In this document: positions 17,720 to 26,503 of the stretch, piece by piece
Layout: each line of letters opens with the position of its first letter
Position numbering within the stretch: the stretch's first letter is position 1
Translations under genes and position numbers: made by a program
The notes under the pieces: generated by a model
Database searches by the model: none
Told to the model about the DNA's origin: nothing
The model's input: the letters and a program-made list of their open reading frames with translations, nothing else
NCBI RefSeq assembly: GCF_000757725.1
Contig: NZ_JJMU01000002.1
Span: 1-64,000, forward strand
Length of the DNA: 64,000 nt
Reading direction: 5' to 3'
Source of the DNA: Sphingobacterium deserti
GTDB taxonomy: Bacteria > Bacteroidota > Bacteroidia > Sphingobacteriales > Sphingobacteriaceae

Positions 17720-17959
17720 GTTTAGACTAGAATCGTAGCGAAATTGAAGTTGTTCTAAGTAATAAGTTGATTTTACGCATAGTTGTAAAACAACGGCATT
17801 GGGAAAATGATATTGTAGCAAAAACAGTACAATTATTTTAAATCCAATATCGTTTTCCGTGTGTTAAGCCAATATTATATAAACTTAATATGTCCGAATC
17901 GTTTTGGGCATGCAAATTGTTTGTAAGGGTGTTGAAGAAACAACGAACATCAAACAACA

Positions 17960-18049
17960 ATGAGAAGAACTCCCCTAACTACATTTTTAGTACTAGCATT
18001 TGTTGCTTTTGTACTTATTTTTGCCACGACTTGTTCCGGCATCGGCTAA
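17960..18049 (+). CDS. 29-residue hydrophobic peptide with lipobox-like end
   Basis: A short frame from ATG 17960 to TAA 18047-18049. It encodes Met-Arg-Arg, a hydrophobic helix (LVLAFVAFVLIFA), then TTCSGIG. It resembles a type II signal peptide whose mature lipopeptide would be only five residues, starting at the cysteine. It may equally be a single-helix membrane peptide. No relative is recognised, and a chance origin is possible. It lies alone in the 390-bp gap between yceH and the YkvA gene, whose other contents are unremarkable. Confidence 0.4.
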   Translation: MRRTPLTTFLVLAFVAFVLIFATTCSGIG

Positions 18050-18109
18050 GGTATTGCTGATACAGCTAATATCTACAACGTCATTTTTTTAAAGTTCCAA
18101 AAACTGCAA

Positions 18110-18484
18110 TTACAACATAGAAGTTGCTGTCTTTTCCTTGAAAGTCTTATATTTCCGCATCTCTGCTGAGAGCTTTCCTATGGCATACCCTACGATAGTT
18201 AGATCATCAATCCACCCTAACACGGGAATAACATCCGGAATCGCATCCAAAGGAGATAAGACATAAACCACCGTACCCACAATAACAGATAAATTCCATT
18301 TGTTCATCTTATAGCGGCCAGCTATCGTATCTCTTCCCATGGCAATGAGTAGTTTGAAGTCGCTAGCTTTTTCGTCCAGATGTGCCGCTTTTACTTCGGC
18401 CCGATCGAAATCCTTTTGAGATACCGACATATTCCTAAACTGTTCGAAGAGCTGAAATGCCCTTATCCATCGCATCTTTTTCAT
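18110..18484 (-). CDS. YkvA/DUF1232 family small membrane protein
   Basis: A 124-residue protein with the DUF1232 core: VVYVLSPLDAIPDVIPVLGWIDDLTIVG (about residues 72-99). This gives one or two membrane-associated helices and the conserved SPLDxIPD motif. The N-terminal half is soluble and charged. The family is widespread; its function is unknown, though some members are linked to cell-envelope processes. The gene is monocistronic and its start at 18484 is well separated from neighbours. Confidence 0.85.
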   Translation of the reverse strand: MKKMRWIRAFQLFEQFRNMSVSQKDFDRAEVKAAHLDEKASDFKLLIAMGRDTIAGRYKMNKWNLSVIVGTVVYVLSPLDAIPDVIPVLGWIDDLTIVGYAIGKLSAEMRKYKTFKEKTATSML

Positions 18485-18679
18485 GGAAGCAATATACTAT
18501 TTTTAAAAAAATCATCCCTTTTTTGTGCAAGAGTTTAACATTTCCCTTACAAAGGGAAGTAACATTTTGCTGTACGATTCGTGAATGTACCGCAATTGGA
18601 TTGCTGTCGTAATCCATATTTGTAGCGCTAACCAACCGTTTTTCCAAAGTTGCGATCTGTACAGTTGAAATAAATGCCC

Positions 18680-18687
18680 TATCTTTG
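18680..18687 (+). promoter_or_regulatory. Bacteroidota -7 box for the CDF transporter
   Basis: TATCTTTG, a perfect TAnnTTTG, ends 14 nt before the ATG at 18702. Confidence 0.65.
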
Positions 18688-18701
18688 ACAAAAAAAGGTG
18701 T

Positions 18702-19598
18702 ATGTCAAATTCTGATAAAGCTATACGAACGACATATTTTAGCATACTCACAAACTTCCTCTTAGCCTTAATCAAATGGCTAGCAGGATTTTTCGGAAAT
18801 TCCTACGCACTTATTGCAGATGCCATTGAGTCTACAGCAGATATCTTTTCTTCGTTTTTGGTATTACTCGGGCTAAAGTACTCCAAGCGACCGGCAGATC
18901 AAACGCACCCCTACGGACATGGCCGTATAGAGCCCCTTATCACGTTCATAGTCGTAATGTTTCTTGTGATTTCAGCATTTGTAATTGCCAAAGAAAGTAT
19001 AGAAAATATCAACACGCCACACGATTTACCTGAACCTTGGACCTTGATTGTGCTTGCGGGGATTATCGTCTGGAAGGAATTATCGTTTAGGATTGTTATG
19101 AGGCGGAGCAAGGCGCTCAATAGCACCTCACTCAGAGCAGATGCCTGGCATCATCGTTCCGATGCCATCACCTCTGTTGCTGCTTTTATCGGTATATCGA
19201 TTGCTTTATTCGCGGGAGAAGGTTATGAAAGCGCCGATGATTGGGCAGCACTTCTAGCATCCGGATTTATCCTTTACAACTGCTACGGCATCTTCCGACC
19301 AGCTCTTGCGGAGATTATGGATGAAAACAGGTATGAAGAACTGGAAGAGGATGTGCGGAAACAATCTTTGAAAGTGAACGGTGTCTTATTGATTGAAAAG
19401 TGTTACATCCGGAAAATAGGGATGCTTTTCCAAATCGATCTGCACGCCGTTGTAGATCCCGAGATCTCCGTGAAAGAAGGACATGCAATCGCGCACCGAC
19501 TAAAAGATTATCTGATTGCGAACATCCCGAATATCGGCAATGTATTTATACATATCGAGCCATTTGATGAAAACTCGGACTGCGTTCATAGCCAATAG
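18702..19598 (+). CDS. Cation diffusion facilitator (Zn/Fe/Mn-type metal exporter)
   Basis: A 298-residue CDF transporter. Five to six membrane helices span residues about 12-190. Metal-site residues are visible in helix 2 (ADAIESTADIFSS), in the following loop (HPYGHGRIEP), and in helix 5 (DAWHHRSDAITS). The C-terminal ~90 residues form the cytoplasmic dimerisation domain with further His and Asp (IDLHAVVDPEISVKEGHAIAHRL). Family members export divalent metals by proton antiport. The helix 2/5 pattern with Asp and His suits zinc, but metal preference is not certain. It is preceded closely by a promoter box. Confidence 0.9.
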   Translation: MSNSDKAIRTTYFSILTNFLLALIKWLAGFFGNSYALIADAIESTADIFSSFLVLLGLKYSKRPADQTHPYGHGRIEPLITFIVVMFLVISAFVIAKESIENINTPHDLPEPWTLIVLAGIIVWKELSFRIVMRRSKALNSTSLRADAWHHRSDAITSVAAFIGISIALFAGEGYESADDWAALLASGFILYNCYGIFRPALAEIMDENRYEELEEDVRKQSLKVNGVLLIEKCYIRKIGMLFQIDLHAVVDPEISVKEGHAIAHRLKDYLIANIPNIGNVFIHIEPFDENSDCVHSQ

Positions 19599-19641
19599 AT
19601 GCTATGACAGCCACATAATAAACCGTTAATAATAAAAAGAA

Positions 19642-19692
19642 CACCGGGGTAACATCTGTTTGGCTCAAAGCCGCACATCCATCACCCCGGTG
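19642..19692 (-). terminator. Long-loop hairpin between convergent genes
   Basis: An 8-bp GC-rich stem CACCGGGG/CCCCGGTG (19642-19649 with 19685-19692) has a 35-nt loop. On the minus strand it is followed by TTCTTTTTATTATT, so it can terminate the fucose operon. The loop is long for a simple terminator, so a structured RNA element is an alternative. Confidence 0.45.
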
Positions 19693-19736
19693 CACTGAGA
19701 TTCAAAATTAAACCTGATGATCGTCAAATTCCAACT

Positions 19737-19840
19737 TTAGAATTTTAACTTTTCAATTTTGACTTTTCACTTATCCCTTTTCACTCATAACTTTTTTACT
19801 TTTCAATTTTTACTTTTTACTTTTTACTTTTTACTTTTTA
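19737..19840. repeat. Degenerate AAGT repeat array, T-rich orientation
   Basis: About 100 bp of CACTTAT, GACTTTT and TACTTTT-type units, in the opposite orientation to the array at 15835-15985. The segment 19757-19781 is an exact 25-bp inverted copy of 15868-15892. It abuts the stop codon of the last fucose-operon gene. Confidence 0.8.
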
Positions 19841-20629
19841 ATTCTCTTTAATCAACGAACGATCCAAATGCACGTAACCACCATCCACGTGGACGAGCTG
19901 CCCTGTGGTGTGGCTGGATTTATCAGACAATAAAAACACCGCAGTATTTGCGATTTCTTCTGCAGTCGTCATCCGGTGCTCTAAAGGAATACGGTCCGTA
20001 ATCTTTTTCAAGGTATCTTCCGGGTTTTCCAATGTTTGAATCCAAGAGTCATATTGTGGGGTAGCACACTCCGCGACGATTATTGCATTGACACGAATAC
20101 TGTATGGCAGAAGTTCCACTGCCCATTCGCGCGTCAATGCATTTCTACCGCCATTAGATGCAGCGTAAGCTGATGTATTTCCCTGCCCTGTTTCCGCAGT
20201 TTTCGAGCTTATATTTAATATAGTACCCTTTGCCACACGCAATGCATCAATGCAGTGATGTGCCATTAAGTAATAGTGAATCAAGTTCTTATGCAGTGAG
20301 GACACAAAGCCTTCATAACTACCAGAAATAAGACCAACACCATCGTTGTGTCCGGCATTATTTACTAGACCGTCGATGCGACCGTATACGGCTAGCGTTT
20401 GCTCAACGGCATGCTTGCAATGCGCGGGATCAGAAAGTTCGGCCTCGACGCTGAGGGCTTTCCCACCCAGCGCTTCAACTTCCGCCTTCACAACATCATT
20501 ATCCGCTTGTTTCCGTCCTACGATAACCGGTACAGCACCTTCTTTAGCAAGCGCAATCACAATCGCTTTACCGATACCTTTCGCACCGCCAGTGACGATG
20601 AAAATCTTATCCTTTAAATTTAAATCCAT
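19838..20629 (-). CDS. SDR oxidoreductase, probable L-fucose dehydrogenase
   Basis: A 263-residue short-chain dehydrogenase. It has the cofactor motif TGGAKGIGKA (about residues 13-22), NNAG (about 91-94), Ser in ISSKTAETG, and Tyr-x3-Asn (YAASNGGRNA), where the usual YxxxK lysine position reads Asn. That is worth checking; a lysine is normally needed for catalysis. It lies at the end of a fucose-catabolic operon, directly after the lactonase (gap 11 nt). By position it would oxidise L-fucose to L-fucono-lactone. The role is inferred from the operon, not from specific residues. Confidence 0.75.
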   Translation of the reverse strand: MDLNLKDKIFIVTGGAKGIGKAIVIALAKEGAVPVIVGRKQADNDVVKAEVEALGGKALSVEAELSDPAHCKHAVEQTLAVYGRIDGLVNNAGHNDGVGLISGSYEGFVSSLHKNLIHYYLMAHHCIDALRVAKGTILNISSKTAETGQGNTSAYAASNGGRNALTREWAVELLPYSIRVNAIIVAECATPQYDSWIQTLENPEDTLKKITDRIPLEHRMTTAEEIANTAVFLLSDKSSHTTGQLVHVDGGYVHLDRSLIKEN

Positions 20630-20640
20630 TATTTATCAAT

Positions 20641-21468
20641 CTATAAATTGTAAAAATTTACCGCATTGGCACCCCAAAAGGCCTGGCGTTCATCATTGGT
20701 AAAGCCTTCCAAGCTATGTTCCGCTACAGCCATAACCTCTGCATAGGTTGCCGCAACGAGACAAACGGGCCAATCGGTACCAAACATCACCCTTTCTTTG
20801 CCAAAACATGCAATAGCGTGGTGAATATAAGGTTTGAAATCATCTAGCGTCCAGTTTTCCCAGTCCGCTTCAGTGACTAAGGCAGACACCTTACAATGCA
20901 CATTTGGGAAGGCCGCTAACTTTTCTATAAACGCCGCCCACTCCTCAAATTCCTTCGCTCGGATATTTGGCTTGGCCATATGATCCAAGACAAATCGCTG
21001 TGCAGGATTTGCCGCAACGCAAGCCAATGTACTTTCGTAATGTCGAGGGCGAATGAGTAGATCATAGGTGTAATCGTAGGCCGTCAAGGCCGTAATACCC
21101 CGTAAAAACGATGGACGGCTTAAAAAATCCGGATCTTCTTCGCCTTCGATTACGTGGCGGAACCCCTTCACTATTGGAAATTGCTTATAATGCGCCAACT
21201 GATCAGCGATATCATCTGCCTGCAAATCTACCCAGCCTACCACCCCCTTTATCATGGCATACATAACCGAAAGATCGATCAAAAACTGTGTTTCCTCCGG
21301 CGATTGAGATGCCTGTACGGCAACGACAGCGTCTATACCATTTTCTTTTAACTGTGGCGCTAAGTCTGTCGGCAAGAAATTGCGTTGGATGGCTGCCATC
21401 TCATCCGTTATCCAAGCATCACGCTCGGCATTGAAAATCCAGAAATGCTGGTGGGCGTCTATACGCAT
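20641..21468 (-). CDS. Amidohydrolase, probable L-fuconolactonase
   Basis: A 275-residue amidohydrolase-2 family enzyme. It begins with the metal-site motif RIDAHQHFW, and has the lactonase-like VVGWVDLQAD, a central FVLDHMAKPNI and a C-terminal MFGTDWPVC with the catalytic Asp. This set matches sugar-lactone hydrolases of the fucose, rhamnose and galactose oxidative routes. I start at the ATG at 21468; an upstream in-frame ATG at 21495 overlaps the preceding gene and adds a non-homologous stretch. With this start the gap to the FAH gene is 7 nt. It would convert L-fucono-lactone to L-fuconate. Confidence 0.85.
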   Translation of the reverse strand: MRIDAHQHFWIFNAERDAWITDEMAAIQRNFLPTDLAPQLKENGIDAVVAVQASQSPEETQFLIDLSVMYAMIKGVVGWVDLQADDIADQLAHYKQFPIVKGFRHVIEGEEDPDFLSRPSFLRGITALTAYDYTYDLLIRPRHYESTLACVAANPAQRFVLDHMAKPNIRAKEFEEWAAFIEKLAAFPNVHCKVSALVTEADWENWTLDDFKPYIHHAIACFGKERVMFGTDWPVCLVAATYAEVMAVAEHSLEGFTNDERQAFWGANAVNFYNL

Positions 21469-21475
21469 AAGTTTT

Positions 21476-22333
21476 TTATTTTTGTGAGTATGCAACCACT
21501 TCCTGACGTGATTCGCCTAAATAGTCGGCTCCCAATTCGATCACATCACCTGCCTTAAGATAAATCGGCGGATTAAAGCCCAATCCTACACCAGCTGGTG
21601 TGCCGGTTGAAATAACATCCCCAGGTAGCAGGGTCATAAACTGCGATACGTAGGAAACCACATGCGCAACCGAAAAGATGAGGTTGCTTGTGTTTCCGTC
21701 TTGGTAAGTTTTGCCATTAACCTTCAGCCACAAACGAACATTGTTGATATCTGGAATTTCGTCTGCCGTAGTCATATACGGTCCCATAGGTGCAAATGTG
21801 TCGCAACCTTTGCCCTTATCCCACGTACCACCACGCTCTAATTGATATGCGCGCTCAGAAACATCATTATGCAATACATAGCCAGCGATGTAGTTTAATG
21901 CCTCACTTTCTTCCACATAAGATGCTTTTTTGCCGATCACGATTCCAAACTCTACTTCCCAGTCTGTCTTCTCAGACCCACGAGGAATAACAATTTGATC
22001 GTACGGACCAACCAACGATGTTGATGATTTCATAAAAATGATAGGCTCAGCCGGAATAGCAGCGCCGGTTTCCGCCGCATGATCTTTGTAATTCAGGCCA
22101 ATACAGACAATTTTAGAAGGGCGAGCAAAAGGAGCACCTAATCGACTTCCCGCAGGTATCTCAATAAGCTTCCCCGCATTGGCCTTTACAAACTCTTCCA
22201 ATCTTGCCAAACCATTTTCAGCAAAAAACTGCTCGTTGTAATCACCGCCAAAAGCAGATACATCGTAATTTAAACCATCAATCTGAACACCAATATGTTC
22301 TTTTCCAGTTTCTCCGAAACGTATTAATTTCAT
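21476..22333 (-). CDS. FAH-family hydrolase, probable 2,4-diketo-3-deoxy-L-fuconate hydrolase
   Basis: A 285-residue fumarylacetoacetate hydrolase-family protein. Markers are CIGLNYKDHAAE, IIFMKSSTSLVGP, the metal ligands in DWEVEFGIVIGKKA (Glu-x-Glu pattern), and GDVISTGTPAGVG. In the non-phosphorylative fucose route such an enzyme splits 2,4-diketo-3-deoxy-L-fuconate into pyruvate and L-lactate. It leads a three-gene group (FAH, lactonase, dehydrogenase) but is separated from the previous operon gene by a 393-bp repeat-filled gap, so it may have its own promoter. Confidence 0.85.
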   Translation of the reverse strand: MKLIRFGETGKEHIGVQIDGLNYDVSAFGGDYNEQFFAENGLARLEEFVKANAGKLIEIPAGSRLGAPFARPSKIVCIGLNYKDHAAETGAAIPAEPIIFMKSSTSLVGPYDQIVIPRGSEKTDWEVEFGIVIGKKASYVEESEALNYIAGYVLHNDVSERAYQLERGGTWDKGKGCDTFAPMGPYMTTADEIPDINNVRLWLKVNGKTYQDGNTSNLIFSVAHVVSYVSQFMTLLPGDVISTGTPAGVGLGFNPPIYLKAGDVIELGADYLGESRQEVVAYSQK

Positions 22334-22439
22334 CTTTTTTTGTATTGAGTAGTAGGAGTTTTAGTATTTAGTATTTAGTAAAATAAAAATACTTCAATTA
22401 ATCTTCCCACTATTTTAAATTTTATCTATTCAACGTTTA

Positions 22440-22726
22440 AAATCAAAAACTCTTTTCTGTCTCTTGAGTTCTGACTTTTTCAACTTATGACTTCTGACTT
22501 ATGACTTGTCACTTTTGACTTATCACTTTTGACTTATCACTTTTTAACTTATCACTTGTGACTTATCACTTCTGACTTATCACTGCTGACTTGTCACTGC
22601 TGACTTATCACTTTTGACTTGTCACTTTTGACTTGTCACTTTTGACTTGTCACTTCTGACTTGTCACTTTTGAATTTTTACTTTTTAATTTTTACTTTTT
22701 AATTTTTACTTTTTACTTTTTACTTT
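22440..22726. repeat. 14-bp tandem repeat array inside the fucose operon
   Basis: From about 22470 to 22672 the sequence is an irregular tandem array of a 14-bp unit, CACTTNTGACTTRT, repeated roughly fifteen times. At the right it decays into TTTTTACTTTTTAA-type 7-bp units (22673-22726). It is the same repeat family as at 15835-15985 and 19737-19840, but more ordered. There is no open frame through it. It fills the gap between two same-strand genes of one pathway. The remainder of the gap (22334-22439) is AT-rich without features. Confidence 0.85.
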
Positions 22727-23491
22727 TCAATTATTTAACTTAATGAAGCCGCCATCAATTGGGTAGTCATTCCCCGTGATAAATGCTGCGTCATCCGAAC
22801 ATAGAAACAAAGCCAATTTAGCAATTTCTTCTGGCTTAGCCATCCTGCCTATCGGTTGCGACTGGGACAGTTTTTCGAACATTTCCGCTTCCTGACCGGG
22901 ATAGTTTTTAGAAATAAAACCATCTACGAATGGCGTGTGAACCCGCGCTGGAGAGATCGAATTAGAGCGGATGTTATCCGCCATGTAATCGCGTGCCACG
23001 GACATGCTCATGGCATATATCGCTCCTTTACTCATGGAGTATGCGAAGCGATCGGCAATACCTACTACAGCTGCAATGGAGGCAAGGTTTAGAATAGCAC
23101 CTCCACCATATTGTTTCATCTGTGGAATAACAGCATGCAACGCGTTGTAAGCACCTTTCACATTCACATTAAAAACACGTTCGAAATCTGCTTCTGCACA
23201 TTTCTCGATGTTACCAACATGGGCTATCCCGGCGTTGTTTACCAAGATATCCACTCTACCGATAGCGGATACGATCGCTGCCACTTCAGCCTGGTCACTT
23301 ACGTTACAGCCGTGAATTTCAGCAGAACCGCCCGCGGCAAGAATGTCGGTCACCACGCCCTGCCCAACTTCTGCATTCAAATCTAAGATATGCACCTTGG
23401 CACCTTCTTTTGCAAATAGTTCAGAAATAGCACGGCCTATTCCGCTGCCACCGCCCGTAATAATGGCTACTTTGTCTTTTAATTTTGACAT
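22727..23491 (-). CDS. SDR oxidoreductase, probable 2-keto-3-deoxy-L-fuconate dehydrogenase
   Basis: A 254-residue classical short-chain dehydrogenase. It has TGGGSGIGRA (about residues 12-21), NNAG (about 86-89), catalytic Ser in LASIAAVVG, Tyr-x3-Lys in AYSMSKGA, and the substrate loop SPARVHTPFVDGF. It resembles enzymes of the 3-hydroxybutyrate or ketodeoxyfuconate dehydrogenase subgroup. It starts 1 nt after the stop codon of the fucosidase gene, so it is translationally tied to that gene. In this pathway it would oxidise 2-keto-3-deoxy-L-fuconate to the diketo acid. The assignment to this step, rather than the first oxidation, is inference. Confidence 0.82.
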   Translation of the reverse strand: MSKLKDKVAIITGGGSGIGRAISELFAKEGAKVHILDLNAEVGQGVVTDILAAGGSAEIHGCNVSDQAEVAAIVSAIGRVDILVNNAGIAHVGNIEKCAEADFERVFNVNVKGAYNALHAVIPQMKQYGGGAILNLASIAAVVGIADRFAYSMSKGAIYAMSMSVARDYMADNIRSNSISPARVHTPFVDGFISKNYPGQEAEMFEKLSQSQPIGRMAKPEEIAKLALFLCSDDAAFITGNDYPIDGGFIKLNN

Positions 23492-23492
23492 A

Positions 23493-24803
23493 TTATTTAA
23501 TACTTAGCTTTAATACCAAATCATTATCGCTACGCACTCCTTCAGGGAGCTGCACCACGAGCACATTATTTTCAAGCTGATGATACTTAATTTTCGTTTT
23601 CCCATCGAATGTGCGAAGAGAGGATACCTTGAATGAAAAATCAGGAATTAAAAAACTGTCTTTTTCCGGGTTCAAGATATGTAAATAAATTGTTTTTCCT
23701 TTTTTGGTCACTGCATAATCATCCGTAGGTGTTATAAATCCACCTTCAGTATGATAGATCGTTTCCCCGTAAATCTTTAACCATTCTCCCAACTCACGCA
23801 AGCGCTCCTGCTGGTAATCCTGAATTTCACCATTCGGCATCGGTCCTACATTGAGGAGTAGATTAGAGCCATAGCCCGCAGCCTTGACGAGATATGATAA
23901 TACCTCGCGGAAAGACTTACGTTGCCTGTCCTTGATATCGAAACCCCATGATCCTGCGATGGTCCCACAGACCTCCTTTGGAAGGCTACCCACATCCTTT
24001 GCAGCGGTGCCAAACCCTGTTTTGTTCTGTCCGGGGAGATCCCGTTCAAACATTTGAAAATCTTCGCCTTCGAAAGGCGCAAGATGATGATTGTTCCCGA
24101 TCAAACAATGAGGTTGCAGCTTATGAATTAAAGAATAGATTTCATCATAATGCCACGCTGCCTCTGGCTTATCCCAATGACCATCAAACCAGATACCATC
24201 AATGCGCCCGTAATTCGTTAGCAGTTCCGTAAGTTGCGCCTTCATGAACTGTATGTAATTATCCCAGGCTCCATTATCCGCATCTCTCCCTGCTATTCCT
24301 TTACCCGTTCTTCCAAAAGGAGCATAATCATCCCGCTTCCAATCCAGTAGAGAATAATAAAACATAATACGAATACCTTCCGCGCGGCACGCTTCAACAA
24401 GTTCCTTCACGATATCCCGCTTGAAAGGCGACGCCTTTACCACGTTGTAGTCTGAACCTTGGGAGTTCCACATGGAAAAGCCGTCGTGATGGCGCGTGGT
24501 AAAGGTGATATATTTTGCTCCAGCATCCTTAAAGAGCTTCGCCCAGGCTTTCGCATCGAAATCGATAGGATTAAAAAATTTGGGCAGTAAGCCGTATTCG
24601 TCGATACCGAGATTCTTATTGTTCATCACCCATTCCCCATCGCCCAACACCGAATAGACACCCCAATGTATAAATACACCAAAGCGGGATTCATCAAACC
24701 ATTTCCTGTTTTCTACATTCGCCGCTGTCGGCTGATAGGCAGTTTGTGCAAATGCGGTGTTCAGCATGCTGAGCAGCAACGCGAAGATCAATAGCTTTCT
24801 CAT
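23493..24803 (-). CDS. GH29 alpha-L-fucosidase, secreted
   Basis: A 436-residue glycoside hydrolase family 29 enzyme with a signal peptide (residues 1-19, cleavage near AFAQ). The catalytic barrel shows FGVFIHWGVYSVLG, the substrate-binding histidines in TTRHHDGFSMW, and the nucleophile Asp207 in IDGIWFDGHWD. The motif SNLLLNVGPMPNGEI follows. There is a small C-terminal beta domain (about 370-436). It would release L-fucose from host or plant glycans in the periplasm, feeding the permease and catabolic enzymes in the same operon. The gene lies 29 nt after the dehydratase gene. Confidence 0.93.
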   Translation of the reverse strand: MRKLLIFALLLSMLNTAFAQTAYQPTAANVENRKWFDESRFGVFIHWGVYSVLGDGEWVMNNKNLGIDEYGLLPKFFNPIDFDAKAWAKLFKDAGAKYITFTTRHHDGFSMWNSQGSDYNVVKASPFKRDIVKELVEACRAEGIRIMFYYSLLDWKRDDYAPFGRTGKGIAGRDADNGAWDNYIQFMKAQLTELLTNYGRIDGIWFDGHWDKPEAAWHYDEIYSLIHKLQPHCLIGNNHHLAPFEGEDFQMFERDLPGQNKTGFGTAAKDVGSLPKEVCGTIAGSWGFDIKDRQRKSFREVLSYLVKAAGYGSNLLLNVGPMPNGEIQDYQQERLRELGEWLKIYGETIYHTEGGFITPTDDYAVTKKGKTIYLHILNPEKDSFLIPDFSFKVSSLRTFDGKTKIKYHQLENNVLVVQLPEGVRSDNDLVLKLSIK

Positions 24804-24832
24804 ATCGATAATTTTAGTTTATACAGACTAGA

Positions 24833-26497
24833 CTACAAAGAGACACCCCTTCGCCATGGAATGAAGTCATCCTGTCCGAGCTGGACAGCCTTCGGTTGCA
24901 CTTCCCCACTTGCCACCGCAATAACATATTCCAATATACGATGCGCAGCTTCCTCGATGGTTTCTTCACCATCGATAATGGTACCACAGTTCAAATCAAT
25001 GATATCCGGCATCTTCTCAAAAGTTTTTGTATTGGTTGATAACTTGATTACAGGAGCAACGGGATTGCCTGTAGGCGTTCCCAAGCCTGTCGTAAAAAGC
25101 ACCACGTTAGCGCCCGCAGCGACCTCAGCCGTCGTACTTTCAACGTCGTTTCCTGGCGTACATAACAAGTTTAAACCCGGCAAGTTAGCTAATTCTGGGT
25201 AATCTACAACAGCAGTTACTGGTGAGGTTCCACCCTTTTTCGCTGCACCTGCCGATTTAATGGCGTCTGTGATCAACCCATCACGAATGTTTCCGGGCGA
25301 AGGATTCATGTAAAAACCCGAACCGTCAGCCTCTGCTTTCGCGTTGTAAGTTTTCATCAGGTGCATAAACTTGTCAGCCGTGGCTTCATCGATGCAACGA
25401 TCGCTCAGCTCTTGTTCGACGCCACACAACTCTGGAAACTCCGCTAGAATAACAGAACCGCCTAGCGTGATCAGTATATCTGACAAGTAGCCCAAAGCTG
25501 GGTTCGCCGATATTCCGGAAAAGCCATCGGAGCCACCACATTCTAATCCGATACAAAGTTTATGCAATGGAGCCGGTTTACGTTTCTGCTCATTGGCGAT
25601 GCTCAATCCGGCAAAGGTAGCTTTGATCGCCTTCTGCATCAATTCCTGCTCGGTACCCTCCAATTGCTGCTCGAAAACGAAAAGTGGTTTATCAAACTGC
25701 GGATCGCGCTTTTTGATTTCATCGCGCAAAATGGAGGCCTGTGCATGCTGACATCCTAAGCTCAAAATGGTGGCACCGGCTACATTAGGATGTGTGACAT
25801 AGCCTGCCAACAGGCCACAAAGCGCATCGGAATCCATACGTGTGCCTCCACAACCCATATCGTGATTTAGGAACTTTACGCCATCAACATTTGCAAACAA
25901 TCTGCTTTTGCGAATGTTTGCCTTTGCGGATGACAAATCTACCGCTAAAAGTTCATCGACCGATGCTCCTGATTTATAGCGTGCGATAAGCGCGTCAACC
26001 TCATCCGAATAATCTTTAGATTCCACTTGATAGCCCAATTTGTCCTCTAAGGCTGATTTCAGCGTAAGCACATTGCGGTTTTCACAAAAGACCAACGGAA
26101 TAACTAACCAATGGTTGGCCGTACCGACGGAACCGTTGCTGCGATGAAAGCCGTTGAATGTACGTTCTTTAAATGCAGACACATCTGGCTGGATCCAGGA
26201 TAGCTTTCTTGTGCCCATCTTGAAATCATCGGAAGCGTGCCGCAAATTTTCTGTTTTAATGACCTCTCCTTGCCCCACTGCCACATTCATTTTGCCCACT
26301 AGCACACCATACATAAAAATGGATGCATCTTGAGGCAACGCATGAAGCGTAAATTTGTGTTTTGCAGCAACCGCACTTAACAACGGAAATTGCAGACCTG
26401 CAAAATCGATCATAAATCCTGCCGGCAAGTCACGAAGTGCAACCAAAACATTATCCTCTGGATGAATCTGCAAATACGCCAATCGTTCTCTTCTCAT
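24833..26497 (-). CDS. UxaA-family dehydratase, probable L-fuconate dehydratase
   Basis: A 554-residue altronate/galactarate dehydratase-family protein. An N-terminal SAF domain (about residues 8-95, IHPEDNVLVALRDLPAG to VGQGEVIKTEN) is fused to the UxaA catalytic domain. Iron-site cysteines are in DMGCGGTRMDSDAL, LSLGCQHAQ and GLECGGSDGFSG. Full length for the family. The usual L-fuconate dehydratase belongs to the enolase superfamily; none is present here, so this protein is the only candidate for the L-fuconate dehydration step. It begins 6 nt after the mutarotase gene. Family is certain; substrate is inferred from the operon. Confidence 0.85.
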   Translation of the reverse strand: MRRERLAYLQIHPEDNVLVALRDLPAGFMIDFAGLQFPLLSAVAAKHKFTLHALPQDASIFMYGVLVGKMNVAVGQGEVIKTENLRHASDDFKMGTRKLSWIQPDVSAFKERTFNGFHRSNGSVGTANHWLVIPLVFCENRNVLTLKSALEDKLGYQVESKDYSDEVDALIARYKSGASVDELLAVDLSSAKANIRKSRLFANVDGVKFLNHDMGCGGTRMDSDALCGLLAGYVTHPNVAGATILSLGCQHAQASILRDEIKKRDPQFDKPLFVFEQQLEGTEQELMQKAIKATFAGLSIANEQKRKPAPLHKLCIGLECGGSDGFSGISANPALGYLSDILITLGGSVILAEFPELCGVEQELSDRCIDEATADKFMHLMKTYNAKAEADGSGFYMNPSPGNIRDGLITDAIKSAGAAKKGGTSPVTAVVDYPELANLPGLNLLCTPGNDVESTTAEVAAGANVVLFTTGLGTPTGNPVAPVIKLSTNTKTFEKMPDIIDLNCGTIIDGEETIEEAAHRILEYVIAVASGEVQPKAVQLGQDDFIPWRRGVSL

Positions 26498-26503
26498 TAT
26501 CTA

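Noticed and set aside
22440..22726. Possible CRISPR array
   Set aside because: Units are 14 bp, directly abutting and degenerate, with no spacers between repeats and no cas genes nearby.
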